Positions 1 through 7,298 of a DNA stretch of 42,913 nucleotides are shown piece after piece. The DNA is taken from positions 1-42,913 of the forward strand of contig CAYJIJ010000013.1 of assembly GCA_964370185.1 (NCBI GenBank), in the 5' to 3' direction. The first letter of the stretch is position 1. Every line of letters starts with the position of its first letter. The translations under genes were made by a program, and so were the position numbers. The notes beneath the pieces are model-generated. The model worked only from the letters and a program-made list of their open reading frames with translations, made no database searches and was not told where the DNA came from. Origin of the DNA: CAYJEQ01 sp964370185 (GTDB taxonomy: Bacteria > Bacillota > Clostridia > Oscillospirales > Ruminococcaceae).

Positions 1-109
1 AGAAATTAGACAGTTAATTGAAGAAGGCTCTATCACAGGTGAAATTTATGATGATAGCAGTAACTCTCATCATGGCAATGGACAAGGTAATCAGCATGGA
101 AAAGAATAA
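1..109 (+). CDS. C-terminal end of an unknown protein (partial)
   Basis: An open frame runs in from the window edge (frame 2) and stops with TAA at 107-109, giving the last 35 residues of a protein. The tail is hydrophilic and ends in a His/Gly/Asn-rich stretch (HHGNGQGNQHGKE). A strong hairpin follows at 162-201, which fits a real gene end. I do not recognise the family, and the visible part contains no domain. His/Gly-rich tails sometimes bind metal, but nothing here shows that. Confidence 0.5.
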   Translation, partial: EIRQLIEEGSITGEIYDDSSNSHHGNGQGNQHGKE

Positions 110-161
110 ATAAATTGTATGACGAAATAAGTATCAAATGATAGCTAAATAACAGACGTGC

Positions 162-201
162 AAAGCACTTATTGACTATAAAAAGTTAATAAGTGCTTTT
201 T
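162..201 (+). terminator. Rho-independent terminator after the leading partial gene
   Basis: A 12-bp perfect stem (162-173 with 188-199, AAAGCACTTATT / AATAAGTGCTTT) with a 14-nt loop runs into a short T tract. It ends the plus-strand gene at the window edge. Confidence 0.7.
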
Positions 202-292
202 AACTGTCCTTATGCAAGTATCTTTTGGCAGTACTTAAGGCTGTTGCTTTCATGAATTTTGCCAATTTTTTTACCCCTTTAAATCTGCTTAC

Positions 293-349
293 AGTAAAGT
301 TTTTCGCTCACTTCTTTAGGGTAACTTCCCTAAGCGAAAAGGCTTTACT
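293..349 (-). terminator. Nested inverted repeat, probable terminator of the glycolytic operon
   Basis: Three nested arm pairs form one long interrupted hairpin: 293-299 with 343-349, 301-308 with 333-340, and 317-321 with 328-332. It lies about 50 bases past the gpmI stop on the minus strand and is the only strong structure there. The T tract is weak, so termination is likely but not certain. Apart from this and the hairpin at 162-201, I see nothing else between 110 and 399. Confidence 0.45.
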
Positions 350-399
350 TTTTAAAATCATGACTTTTTAGAAAATCAAGCATTGCCACCAAAAATTTA

Positions 400-1914
400 T
401 TATTTTATTAAGCTCTGCCCATCCATTTCCTTTGGCACACTGACATTCATTATTTCAAGCATAGTAGGAGCTAAGTCGGCAAGTACTCCACCGCTTCTTA
501 AATTGCAGTTTTTACCCACCACCACGAGTGGTACTTTATTCGTGCTGTGTGCAGTTACTATATTTCCCTCTGCATCAAGCATTACTTCGGCATTTCCATG
601 GTCAGAGGTGATAAGTGCCACACCCTCCACAGAAAGCACGGCTTCCACAAGCTCACCCACGCATTTATCCACTGTTTCTACGGCTTTTATCGCAGCGTCC
701 ATCACACCTGTGTGCCCTACCATATCGCAATTTGCAAGATTTAGTATCACGGTGTCATATTCGCCGGACTTTATCCTGCGCACTGCTTCATTTGTGACTT
801 CCACTGCGCTCATTTCTGGCTTCAGGTCGTAAGTTGCAACATTGGGGGAATTTATCAACACCCTGTCCTCGCCTTGGTACTGCTCTTCCCTGCCTCCGTT
901 AAAGAAAAATGTTACATGGGCATATTTTTCTGTTTCGGCAATTCTAAGCTGTTTTTTGCCCATTTCTGATAAGCACTCGCCCAAGGTGTTTTTTAGCGAC
1001 TGTGGTAAAAATGCTATTTCCACCGATTTAAATTTTTCATCATATCTTGTGAATGAAACAAAATTTATATCACTCACTACTTCTCCACGCTCAAATCCTT
1101 TGAAGTCAGCCTCGGTTATTGCTGAAGTTATCTCCCTAGCTCTATCGGGGCGGAAATTGTAAAAAATCACACTGTCACCATCTTTGATATTGCCGCCCTT
1201 ATGGCAGATGGTAGGTTTTATAAATTCATCGTTTACACCGCTTGTATAGTTTGCAGTAATCGCTTTTATAGCATCATCCGAAAGCTCTCCCTCACCTTTA
1301 ATCAGCGCATCATAGGCAAGTTTTACTCTGTCAAATCTATTGTCCCTATCCATTGCATAGTATCTGCCACTAATGTCTGCAATTTTTCCTATGCCTAAAT
1401 CATCTATAAAGCTTTGCAGTTCTTTTAAATATTCTATTGCGGAGGTTGGTGGGACATCCCTGCCATCGGTAAAGCAGTGGATATAGACATTTTTAGCACA
1501 TTTTTCCTTTGCTATTTTAAGCAGTGCATAGAGGTGTTCTATATGGCTGTGCACTCCACCATCGGATAAAAGCCCCATTAAATGTATCGCTTTATCATTT
1601 TTTATAGCTTTCTCCATCGCCGAAGTGATAACTGGGTTTTTACCAAATTCCCCATCCTTTATCGCCTTGCTTATCCTTGTTAAATCCTGATAAACCACCC
1701 TGCCTGCACCTATATTTGTATGGCCTACCTCGGAATTGCCCATCTGCCCTTCTGGCAGTCCAACATCAAGCCCAGAAGCTCCAAGTGTGGTATTGGGATA
1801 ATCTTTGAGCAGTTTGTCGATAACGGGTGTATTTGCCCTGTATATCGCATTGGCTTTATTTTCTTTACCCAGTCCGTACCCATCCATTATTAGTAAGAGA
1901 AGTGTTTTTTTCAT
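400..1914 (-). CDS. gpmI: 2,3-bisphosphoglycerate-independent phosphoglycerate mutase
   Basis: Interconverts 3- and 2-phosphoglycerate in glycolysis, using two Mn ions and a phosphoserine intermediate. The start at 1914 (MKKTLLLLIMDGYG) has AGGGAG about 7 nt upstream; an upstream in-frame GTG at 1929 would swallow that site. The length of 504 aa is normal for the family. Visible motifs are the metal-binding MDGYG near residue 10, the catalytic serine in GNSEVGH (Ser61), SDGGVHSH and GRDVPP in the phosphotransferase domain, and TSDHGNAE near the C terminus. It is the last gene of pgk-tpiA-gpmI. A 16-bp hairpin separates it from tpiA. No eno follows, unlike in many Clostridia. Confidence 0.97.
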   Translation of the reverse strand: MKKTLLLLIMDGYGLGKENKANAIYRANTPVIDKLLKDYPNTTLGASGLDVGLPEGQMGNSEVGHTNIGAGRVVYQDLTRISKAIKDGEFGKNPVITSAMEKAIKNDKAIHLMGLLSDGGVHSHIEHLYALLKIAKEKCAKNVYIHCFTDGRDVPPTSAIEYLKELQSFIDDLGIGKIADISGRYYAMDRDNRFDRVKLAYDALIKGEGELSDDAIKAITANYTSGVNDEFIKPTICHKGGNIKDGDSVIFYNFRPDRAREITSAITEADFKGFERGEVVSDINFVSFTRYDEKFKSVEIAFLPQSLKNTLGECLSEMGKKQLRIAETEKYAHVTFFFNGGREEQYQGEDRVLINSPNVATYDLKPEMSAVEVTNEAVRRIKSGEYDTVILNLANCDMVGHTGVMDAAIKAVETVDKCVGELVEAVLSVEGVALITSDHGNAEVMLDAEGNIVTAHSTNKVPLVVVGKNCNLRSGGVLADLAPTMLEIMNVSVPKEMDGQSLIK

Positions 1915-1971
1915 ATATGCTCCCTTCACAAGCCTTGTTTTGTATCATAATAGTTCAGAAGTTTTTTACAC

Positions 1972-2006
1972 GCTACCCCACCCCGCCGATGGCGGGGTGG
2001 GGTAGC
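1972..2006. repeat. Perfect 16-bp GC-rich hairpin between tpiA and gpmI
   Basis: Arms 1972-1987 and 1991-2006 match perfectly around a 3-base loop (GAT). It is far more GC-rich than its surroundings. No T tract follows on the minus strand, so it may act in mRNA processing or stability inside the operon, or as a partial terminator, rather than as a full stop. Confidence 0.6.
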
Positions 2007-2026
2007 TAAAAATTACTATAAATACA

Positions 2027-2791
2027 TCAATGTGTTTCCCCTATCTTAACCATTTCGGTAAAGATATCGCATTTTAAAGAAGCTCCGCCGATTAATCCTC
2101 CGTCAATGTTTTCTTTTGAGAGGAGTTCATCACAGTTTTTCTCATTCATTGAACCACCATAAAGTATCGGCATTTTTTCAGAAACTTCCTCTGCGAAAAG
2201 TGCTTTTAGGCAATTTCTAACATAAGCACATGCTTCTTCAGCCATTTCGCCCGTGGCAGTCTTGCCCGTACCTATCGCCCAAACTGGCTCATAGGCTATA
2301 ACAATATTCTTTGCTAAGTCGCTCTGTATGCCACAAAGTCCCTCTTCAATTTGTCTTTTTAAGATTTGCTCTGTAAGGTTTGCCTCCCGTTCTTCAAGGG
2401 TTTCACCTATACAAACTATCGGCCTAATGCAGCTTCCAAGAGCGGCTTTAGTGCGCAAATTCACTGTGCTGTCGCTTTCGCCGAAATATGCCCTGCGCTC
2501 GCTGTGTCCAATAAGGGTATACTCCACCCCTATATCCTTTAGCATTGGGGCGGACACCTCGCCTGTGAACGCTCCACTTTGCTCCCAGTGGCAGTTTTGT
2601 GATGATATATTTATCCCTGTGTCCTTTGCCGCTTCTTTAGCCACAGAAAGCAGAGTAAACGGTGCTGCAAGTACCACATTGCAGGAGCTATCACCAATAT
2701 TTACCGCTAATTTTTCTATAAATGCTTTTGCCTCAGAATTAGTAAAATTCATTTTCCAGTTTCCAGCAATAATTACTTCTCTTTTGCTCAT
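2027..2791 (-). CDS. tpiA: Triosephosphate isomerase
   Basis: Interconverts dihydroxyacetone phosphate and glyceraldehyde 3-phosphate. I place the start at 2791 (MSKREVIIAGNWKMN), preceded by AGGAAA; the open frame extends further upstream without a ribosome site. The length of 254 aa is typical of the TIM-barrel family. Catalytic residues are visible: Lys13 in GNWKMN, His96 in IGHSERR and Glu168 in AYEPVWAIGTGK; the phosphate-binding YGGS and GGLIGGAS loops are also intact. It is the middle gene of the pgk-tpiA-gpmI operon, with hairpins on both sides. Confidence 0.97.
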   Translation of the reverse strand: MSKREVIIAGNWKMNFTNSEAKAFIEKLAVNIGDSSCNVVLAAPFTLLSVAKEAAKDTGINISSQNCHWEQSGAFTGEVSAPMLKDIGVEYTLIGHSERRAYFGESDSTVNLRTKAALGSCIRPIVCIGETLEEREANLTEQILKRQIEEGLCGIQSDLAKNIVIAYEPVWAIGTGKTATGEMAEEACAYVRNCLKALFAEEVSEKMPILYGGSMNEKNCDELLSKENIDGGLIGGASLKCDIFTEMVKIGETH

Positions 2792-2876
2792 ATTATAAAT
2801 TTCCTTTCCACTGCACCTTTGTAGAAACAGCAATACCTATTATCGGTTTAATGCTTATAGCTTAAAATAAATCTTC

Positions 2877-2915
2877 CATGCAGTCCCCTCCGCCTATGGT
2901 AGAATGGACTGCATG
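2877..2915. repeat. Inverted repeat between pgk and tpiA
   Basis: Arms 2877-2886 and 2906-2915 (CATGCAGTCC / GGACTGCATG) are a perfect 10-bp pair around a 19-nt loop. It lies in the 163-bp spacer and lacks a T tract in the reading direction. Like the 1972-2006 hairpin, it could tune mRNA decay or partial termination between the operon genes. Confidence 0.5.
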
Positions 2916-2954
2916 AAAAAATGTACTACTAATTAATTTGTCCGCCTTGATTAT

Positions 2955-4145
2955 TTACTTATCATTAAGGCAAGCAATTCCAGGAAGTACTGCACCCTCT
3001 AAGAACTCGAGTGATGCGCCTCCACCAGTGGATATATGTGTGATTTGCTCAGCGTAGCCAAGCTGTTCAACTGCCGCTGCTGAGTCGCCGCCGCCTATTA
3101 TGGATATAGCGCCACTATCTGCCACAGCCTTTGCCACCGCTTCGGTGCCTTTAGCAAAGTTTGCAAACTCAAATACGCCCATCGGGCCGTTCCACACCAC
3201 TGTGCCAGCTCCTTTTATAGCTTCTGCATATGACGTCCTTGTTTTTTCGCCTATGTCAAGCCCCATAAGACCCTCGGGTATATCGTAACCATCCACATTT
3301 ACAGGGGTTGCGTCCTCGGCGAACTTATCCGCCGCAACACTGTCCGTCGGAATCATGAACTCGACACCTTTTTCCTTCGCCTTTTGCATTAATTCTTTTG
3401 CAAGGTCTAATTTATCCTCTTCGCACAGACTACTGCCTACGGAATAGCCAAGTGCTTTTTGGAAAGTAAATGCCATGCCGCCGCCTATGATTAGAGTGTC
3501 CACTTTGTCGAGGAGATTACTTATTACACCAATTTTATCGGATACCTTTGCACCGCCGAGAATTGAAACGAAAGGTCTTTTAGGATTGCTTAAAGCTTCC
3601 CCCATAACCTTTAATTCCTTTTGTATTAGATAACCGCAAACCGCAGGGATATAGTCAGCTACGCCCGTGGTTGAGCAGTGGGCACGGTGGGAAGAACCAA
3701 AAGCATCATTTACAAATAAATCTGCAAGGGAAGCAAGCTGTTTTGCAAATTCGGGGTCATTTTTGGTTTCGCCTTTAATGAAGCGCACATTTTCTATCAT
3801 CATCGCTTGGCCTTCAGTTAGTGTTGCAAGAATTTCCTTTGAGTTTTCCCCCGCTACATCGACAGCCATTTTAACATCACTTCCGAGCAGTTTTGAGAGA
3901 TGTTTTGCAACGGGTGCAAGAGAGAATTTTTCTTCAAATCCGTCCTTAGGTCTTCCTAAATGGGAGCAAAGAATTAATATTGCACCGTTTTTAAGCAGAT
4001 ATTTTATTGTAGGTAGTGATTCTGCTATCCTCTTGTCGTCTGTTATTTCTCCATCTTTAAGTGGCACATTAAAATCACAACGCAACAGTACTTTTTTACC
4101 TCTTACCTCTACATCCTCGATTGATTTCTTGTCGTACAATGCCAT
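2955..4145 (-). CDS. pgk: Phosphoglycerate kinase
   Basis: Makes ATP by transferring the acyl phosphate of 1,3-bisphosphoglycerate to ADP. The start at 4145 has GGAGGT about 8 nt upstream. The length of 396 aa is standard. The N-terminal domain carries LLRCDFNVPL, the HLGRP loop and the RAHCST region; the C-terminal nucleotide domain carries the WNGPMGVFE stretch and the IIGGGDSAAA helix start. It is the first gene of the operon, with a recognisable promoter upstream. The usual partner gap is not next to it. Confidence 0.97.
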   Translation of the reverse strand: MALYDKKSIEDVEVRGKKVLLRCDFNVPLKDGEITDDKRIAESLPTIKYLLKNGAILILCSHLGRPKDGFEEKFSLAPVAKHLSKLLGSDVKMAVDVAGENSKEILATLTEGQAMMIENVRFIKGETKNDPEFAKQLASLADLFVNDAFGSSHRAHCSTTGVADYIPAVCGYLIQKELKVMGEALSNPKRPFVSILGGAKVSDKIGVISNLLDKVDTLIIGGGMAFTFQKALGYSVGSSLCEEDKLDLAKELMQKAKEKGVEFMIPTDSVAADKFAEDATPVNVDGYDIPEGLMGLDIGEKTRTSYAEAIKGAGTVVWNGPMGVFEFANFAKGTEAVAKAVADSGAISIIGGGDSAAAVEQLGYAEQITHISTGGGASLEFLEGAVLPGIACLNDK

Positions 4146-4175
4146 TAGCCGCTACCTCCAAATTTTTTTAATTAT

Positions 4176-4204
4176 ATTTTACATTATTTATCTCTATTTG
4201 GCAA
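4176..4204 (-). promoter_or_regulatory. Probable sigma-A promoter of pgk-tpiA-gpmI
   Basis: On the minus strand TTGCCA (4199-4204) and TAAAAT (4176-4181) are separated by 17 bp. They lie about 30-60 bases before the pgk start codon. This is a good match by eye and has not been tested. Confidence 0.5.
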
Positions 4205-4296
4205 TGATTTACACTCCAAATTCCTAAAAATATATGTATAATTTATATTAAATTTACAATAATATTATATGTATTTACTAAAAAAGTATTTTTCTC

Positions 4297-4325
4297 TTGT
4301 TATTTACTTAAAATGGTATTATAAT
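4297..4325 (+). promoter_or_regulatory. Probable promoter of the acidic microprotein gene
   Basis: TTGTTA (4297-4302), a 17-bp spacer and TATAAT (4320-4325) lie 44 bases before the 4369 start, which itself has an AAAGGAGG ribosome site. Confidence 0.5.
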
Positions 4326-4368
4326 TATAGTAATAATAAAAATATATCCCTTAAAGGAGGATTTAAAA

Positions 4369-4623
4369 ATGAAAAGATGCGTAACTATTATTTCCATTAT
4401 AGCTTTCTTAGTAGCTGTGGCAAGTGTTATTATTGCCATCACAGCCTATTTTAAAAACAGAGAATTCATTTCTTGCTGTGACGACGAAGATTTCATGGAT
4501 TTCGATGATGAGGACTTAGATTATTTTTCAGCTGAAATGGAAGATTTAGATTCCTGTGAATGTGGCGACGATTGTGCTTGTGCCGCTGAGCAAACTGATT
4601 TTCAAGAAGAACCACAAATGTAA
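4369..4623 (+). CDS. Small membrane-anchored, highly acidic, Cys-containing protein (unknown)
   Basis: An 84-aa protein with an AAAGGAGG site 8 nt before ATG. Residues 5-27 form one membrane segment (short positive N terminus, so the tail is probably outside). The remaining 57 residues are extremely acidic and hold six cysteines as CC, CEC and CAC. The layout, a single anchor plus an Asp/Glu/Cys tail, suggests metal or thiol chemistry at the membrane surface, but I know no matching family. It stands alone between the glycolytic operon and a structured element. The strong ribosome site and a good promoter argue that it is real. Confidence 0.65.
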   Translation: MKRCVTIISIIAFLVAVASVIIAITAYFKNREFISCCDDEDFMDFDDEDLDYFSAEMEDLDSCECGDDCACAAEQTDFQEEPQM

Positions 4624-4752
4624 TCCATAGTATTGATACTATAAATTTAGTCAAGTGGCTGTGACAAAACAGCACCGACCACCATAAGGCAAGGAAGCAC
4701 ATAACAAGTGTGTCTGAATTAAAGGCAATCTTAAAATAAATATAATTATGAG

Positions 4753-4782
4753 TACAATCCACCGTTTTCACGGTGGATTGTA
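4753..4782 (+). terminator. Hairpin downstream of the acidic microprotein gene
   Basis: A perfect 12-bp stem (4753-4764 with 4771-4782) has a 6-nt loop. It is about 130 bases past the stop codon, with only a weak T tract. Confidence 0.45.
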
Positions 4783-4851
4783 GCATTTATATGCCTTGTG
4801 GTTATGAACGAACTTCACCTCTCGTCGTACCTTTGTACGACTTTGGGCAAG

Positions 4852-4897
4852 GTAAAAGGCAGTAAGGGTGACAGGGGTCACCCTTACTGCCTTTTAC
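4852..4897. terminator. Perfect 21-bp hairpin, probable bidirectional terminator
   Basis: Arms 4852-4872 and 4877-4897 pair perfectly around a 4-nt loop, with TTT following on the plus strand and A/T-rich ends on both sides. It sits between the plus-strand microprotein gene and the converging minus-strand zinc-ribbon gene. Confidence 0.55.
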
Positions 4898-5003
4898 TTT
4901 AGTTAGTCCATTCTGCACTATTTTCTCACAGCCCCAGCACCACTTAGAGTCACAGCCCCCCGATTTTAATATGTTTAAGCCTTTTATGGGTAGCTTATAA
5001 AGA

Positions 5004-5539
5004 TTATTTTATGCCTTTACCACATTTACGGCAAAAGCTATAATCGGATTTTGTGCTCTCTCCGCAATAGGGGCAAAATTCTCCACCCTGTGTATGCACC
5101 GCTTCTGCTTCGTTACTGTGAAATCTTTCGCCGAACGGATCTGTTTCTTCGCCCTCTTCTGTAATGTCAAAGGAGGAAAAGCGATTTTTATTTGTTGCAT
5201 TTTTATAGTGATACATCCCCTGCACAATCCNNNNNNNNNNNNNNNNNNNNNNNNNNNNNNNNNNNNNNNNNNNNNNNNNNNNNNNNNNNNNNNNNNNNNN
5301 NNNNNNNNNNNNNNNNNNNNNNNNNNNNNNGAAAAGCGATTTTTATTTGTTGCATTTTTATAGTGATACATCCCCTGCACAATCCCCATTATTACAAAAA
5401 CTATACCAAAGAGTGGCATAAAAATCGGAGCGCCCATTTGTGCGGCACCGATTGTCCAAAATATGCCGAATATCACTACTACCACGGACATCCCTGCACT
5501 CATTGCCGACGGCGCTCTGCCAGGTTTTATACTTCTCAT
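5004..5539 (-). CDS. Zinc-ribbon membrane protein, interrupted by a scaffold gap with duplicated contig ends
   Basis: The start at 5539 has GGGAGGAAAG 8 nt upstream. The frame runs into the 100-N gap (5231-5330). A 55-base segment occurs on both sides (5176-5230 and 5331-5385). Collapsing the gap and one copy gives one continuous 126-aa protein, because both halves read the same GMYHYKNATNKNRF stretch in frame. The protein has two membrane segments (about 16-35 and 37-54), a hydrophilic linker and a C-terminal zinc ribbon made of CPYCG and CRKCG. Membrane proteins with a C-terminal zinc ribbon are common and mostly uncharacterised in Clostridia. It probably shares an operon with the NUDIX gene 62 bp upstream. 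Confidence 0.75.
5176..5385. other. Scaffold gap (100 N) flanked by an identical 55-bp duplication
   Basis: Positions 5231-5330 are N. The 55 bases before the gap (5176-5230) are repeated exactly after it (5331-5385). This is the signature of two contigs whose overlapping ends were placed side by side instead of merged, so the real gap is probably zero. Confidence 0.9.
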
Positions 5540-5601
5540 AAAAACTTTCCTCCCAATCTATCCGTTATCAGTTTTCGTATAGTTTTGATAAATCCGTCCG
5601 T

Positions 5602-6114
5602 TTATGCCTCGCTTACAAATCTATCAAAATCTTCTCTAATCATTTTAAGCCGCCTTATTACAGGTGGGGCTATATCGCCTTTTTTCGCCATATAGTCGAG
5701 TGTTTTTCCATCCACCCATTTGGCGTCGGCAGTTTCACCTTTTTGCATTTTCATATCACTTCGTGCCACATCCTTTTTAATGATGTAATTATCATAAAAT
5801 GTGTCGTTATGAATGTCCCTGCCTAAAAATATCATCTCTTCAGGGTTTGCGGATATTCCTGTTTCTTCGTATAACTCACGCACTACTGCCTCAAGGCTAC
5901 TTTCACCGCTCACCGCTGAGCCACAGGTATTTTCCCAAAAATTCGGGTACTCCGCCTTGGTTTCGTCACGCAGTGTAAGCAGTACTTCTTTATTACTATT
6001 TATCGTCCATACACTCACCACGAGGTGATAGTCCCCCTCTGTGAGCGGTATGCCCCTAATATGTGTATATCCTTTTTTGTTGCCGTCCATGTCGAGCACA
6101 TCCCAAAGTTCCAT
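5602..6114 (-). CDS. NUDIX hydrolase, isopentenyl-diphosphate-isomerase-like subgroup
   Basis: A 170-aa protein with a complete Nudix box: G-x5-E-x7-R-E-L-x-E-E-T-G-I around residues 66-88. The box coordinates Mg or Mn for hydrolysis of a nucleoside-diphosphate-linked substrate. The N-terminal stretch (MELWDVLDMDGNKKG) and the following strand resemble the subgroup of NUDIX proteins often annotated as IPP-isomerase-like, but specificity cannot be read from sequence. The ribosome site (AGGCGGTG) is moderate. It is followed 62 bp later by the zinc-ribbon gene on the same strand. Confidence 0.85.
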   Translation of the reverse strand: MELWDVLDMDGNKKGYTHIRGIPLTEGDYHLVVSVWTINSNKEVLLTLRDETKAEYPNFWENTCGSAVSGESSLEAVVRELYEETGISANPEEMIFLGRDIHNDTFYDNYIIKKDVARSDMKMQKGETADAKWVDGKTLDYMAKKGDIAPPVIRRLKMIREDFDRFVSEA

Positions 6115-6250
6115 TTTTCACCGCCTGTTTTTAAGAATTCTTTGATACAAATTTTATCATGATAAGTTTTGTAAGTCAATTTTTGTATTATCGTGGTATG
6201 TATAATAGCGTATAATTATTTTCTCACTGGTATTATTAATTTTGGCATAA

Positions 6251-6382
6251 TCACCCTAAGATTTTTTCGATAAATAAAGCTATATGCTCTGCCGGAGAAT
6301 TCCCTGTAAAATATAGGAATAACCCACCTATAATCCAATAGGATATCATCCCTATAGCAAACATTGCTAAGTATTTTTTCAT
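6251..6382 (-). CDS. 43-aa single-pass membrane microprotein
   Basis: The frame begins at ATG 6380-6382 with a near-perfect GGGAGGT site 7 nt upstream and ends with TGA at 6251-6253. The product starts MKKYLAMFAIGMISYWIIGG and has one hydrophobic segment (about 4-25), then a short amphipathic tail. I do not recognise it. The strong ribosome site and clean composition make it more likely than chance. It is isolated between the NUDIX gene and the efflux operon; the rest of 6115-6629 holds only the hairpin at 6546-6590. Confidence 0.5.
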   Translation of the reverse strand: MKKYLAMFAIGMISYWIIGGLFLYFTGNSPAEHIALFIEKILG

Positions 6383-6545
6383 AATGAACCTCCCTTAAAT
6401 ATTTTAATCACTACAAAGTGTAAATAATTCTAATCTCTATTATACATGAATTAAATTATTTTTCAATCGCTTCAAAGTGCTTAGTGCTTGTGGATCTGCA
6501 CTAAACCTTTAATAACTCTATCTCTAAAATCTATAATTAAACTCA

Positions 6546-6590
6546 AAACACAGAAACAAGGTGAGCGATGCTCACCTTGTTTCTGTGTTT
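6546..6590 (-). terminator. Perfect 21-bp hairpin, terminator of the efflux operon
   Basis: Arms 6546-6566 and 6570-6590 pair perfectly around a GAT loop, 40 bases past the ATPase stop on the minus strand. A TTTGAGTTTAATT tract follows on that strand. Confidence 0.65.
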
Positions 6591-6629
6591 AAGAAAATTT
6601 TATTTAGGAAAGGAATAAGTAAAATAATT

Positions 6630-7292
6630 TTAGCAGACTATATTTCCATCCACTATTCGCACAACTCTGTTGGCGTTTTTGGCTATATTTTCATCATGGG
6701 TAATCATAACGATGGTATTGCCCATTTGGTGCAAATCTTTAAATAAAGTGATAACTTCTTTGCCCGTCTTTGAATCGAGCGCACCAGTTGGCTCGTCTGC
6801 AAGCAAAATAGCGGGTGACCCTACAAGTGCTCTCGCTATTGCTACCCTCTGCTGTTGACCACCTGAGAGCTCGGAGGGTTTGTGCTTTATACGCTCAGAA
6901 AGCCCTAAAAGCTCAAGTGTGGGTGCGGACATTTCCAGCGCTTTTTTGCGAGATATTCCCCTTGCCAAAAGCGGCATAATTACATTTTGCTCCGCCGAGT
7001 AGGTGGGGATTAGCTGATATCTTTGAAAGATAAACCCTATTTTATCGTTTCTTATCTTGGTGAGCTCTTCGCCCTTTTTATCATGCACCGAAACATTGTC
7101 TATATAGTATTCACCACTGTCCCATACATCCATACAGCCTATAATATTCATAAGTGTTGATTTCCCTGAACCCGAGGGGCCAAGTATTGCCACAAAGTCT
7201 CCTTTTTCCACTTCAACACTTACTGATTTTAGCACTGTGAGCTCTTCGGCGGCTGTTTTATAGCTTTTAACTATATTAGTCATTTTAATCAT
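6630..7292 (-). CDS. MacB/LolD-type ABC transporter ATPase
   Basis: A 220-aa ATP-binding subunit of an FtsX-type exporter. Walker A is GPSGSGKST (about 38-46), followed by the Q-loop in FIFQRYQL, the signature LSGGQQQR, Walker B with ILLADEPTGALD and the H-loop in MITHD. LADEPTGALD is characteristic of the MacB/LolD/FtsE group, which moves antibiotics, peptides or lipoproteins outward by a mechanotransmission mechanism rather than by a classical channel. It starts 6 bp after the secreted-protein gene and ends the operon. The permease lies in the same operon (8115-9419). Confidence 0.93.
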   Translation of the reverse strand: MIKMTNIVKSYKTAAEELTVLKSVSVEVEKGDFVAILGPSGSGKSTLMNIIGCMDVWDSGEYYIDNVSVHDKKGEELTKIRNDKIGFIFQRYQLIPTYSAEQNVIMPLLARGISRKKALEMSAPTLELLGLSERIKHKPSELSGGQQQRVAIARALVGSPAILLADEPTGALDSKTGKEVITLFKDLHQMGNTIVMITHDENIAKNANRVVRIVDGNIVC

Positions 7293-7298
7293 GTAATT

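Larger units (their letters stand above)
4657..4933. mobile_element. MITE-like element with imperfect terminal inverted repeats
   Basis: Ends 4657-4675 and 4915-4933 are imperfect inverted repeats matching at 15 of 19 positions; both begin GGCTGTGA when read inward. That terminus resembles the GGCTGT-type ends of several insertion-sequence families. Inside are three perfect hairpins (4753-4782, 4824-4841, 4852-4897) and no gene. I could not find clear target-site duplications. It fills most of the gene-free stretch 4624-5003. It could equally be a structured RNA or stacked terminators. Confidence 0.35.

Noticed and set aside
4493..4786. 97-aa minus-strand frame over the acidic microprotein
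   Set aside because: It runs antisense through a gene with a good promoter and ribosome site, and crosses the terminator hairpin.
5009..5539. Single long minus frame read through the N gap
   Set aside because: After the gap the frame is shifted because 155 extra bases are present; the peptide there is an out-of-frame reading of the duplicated end.
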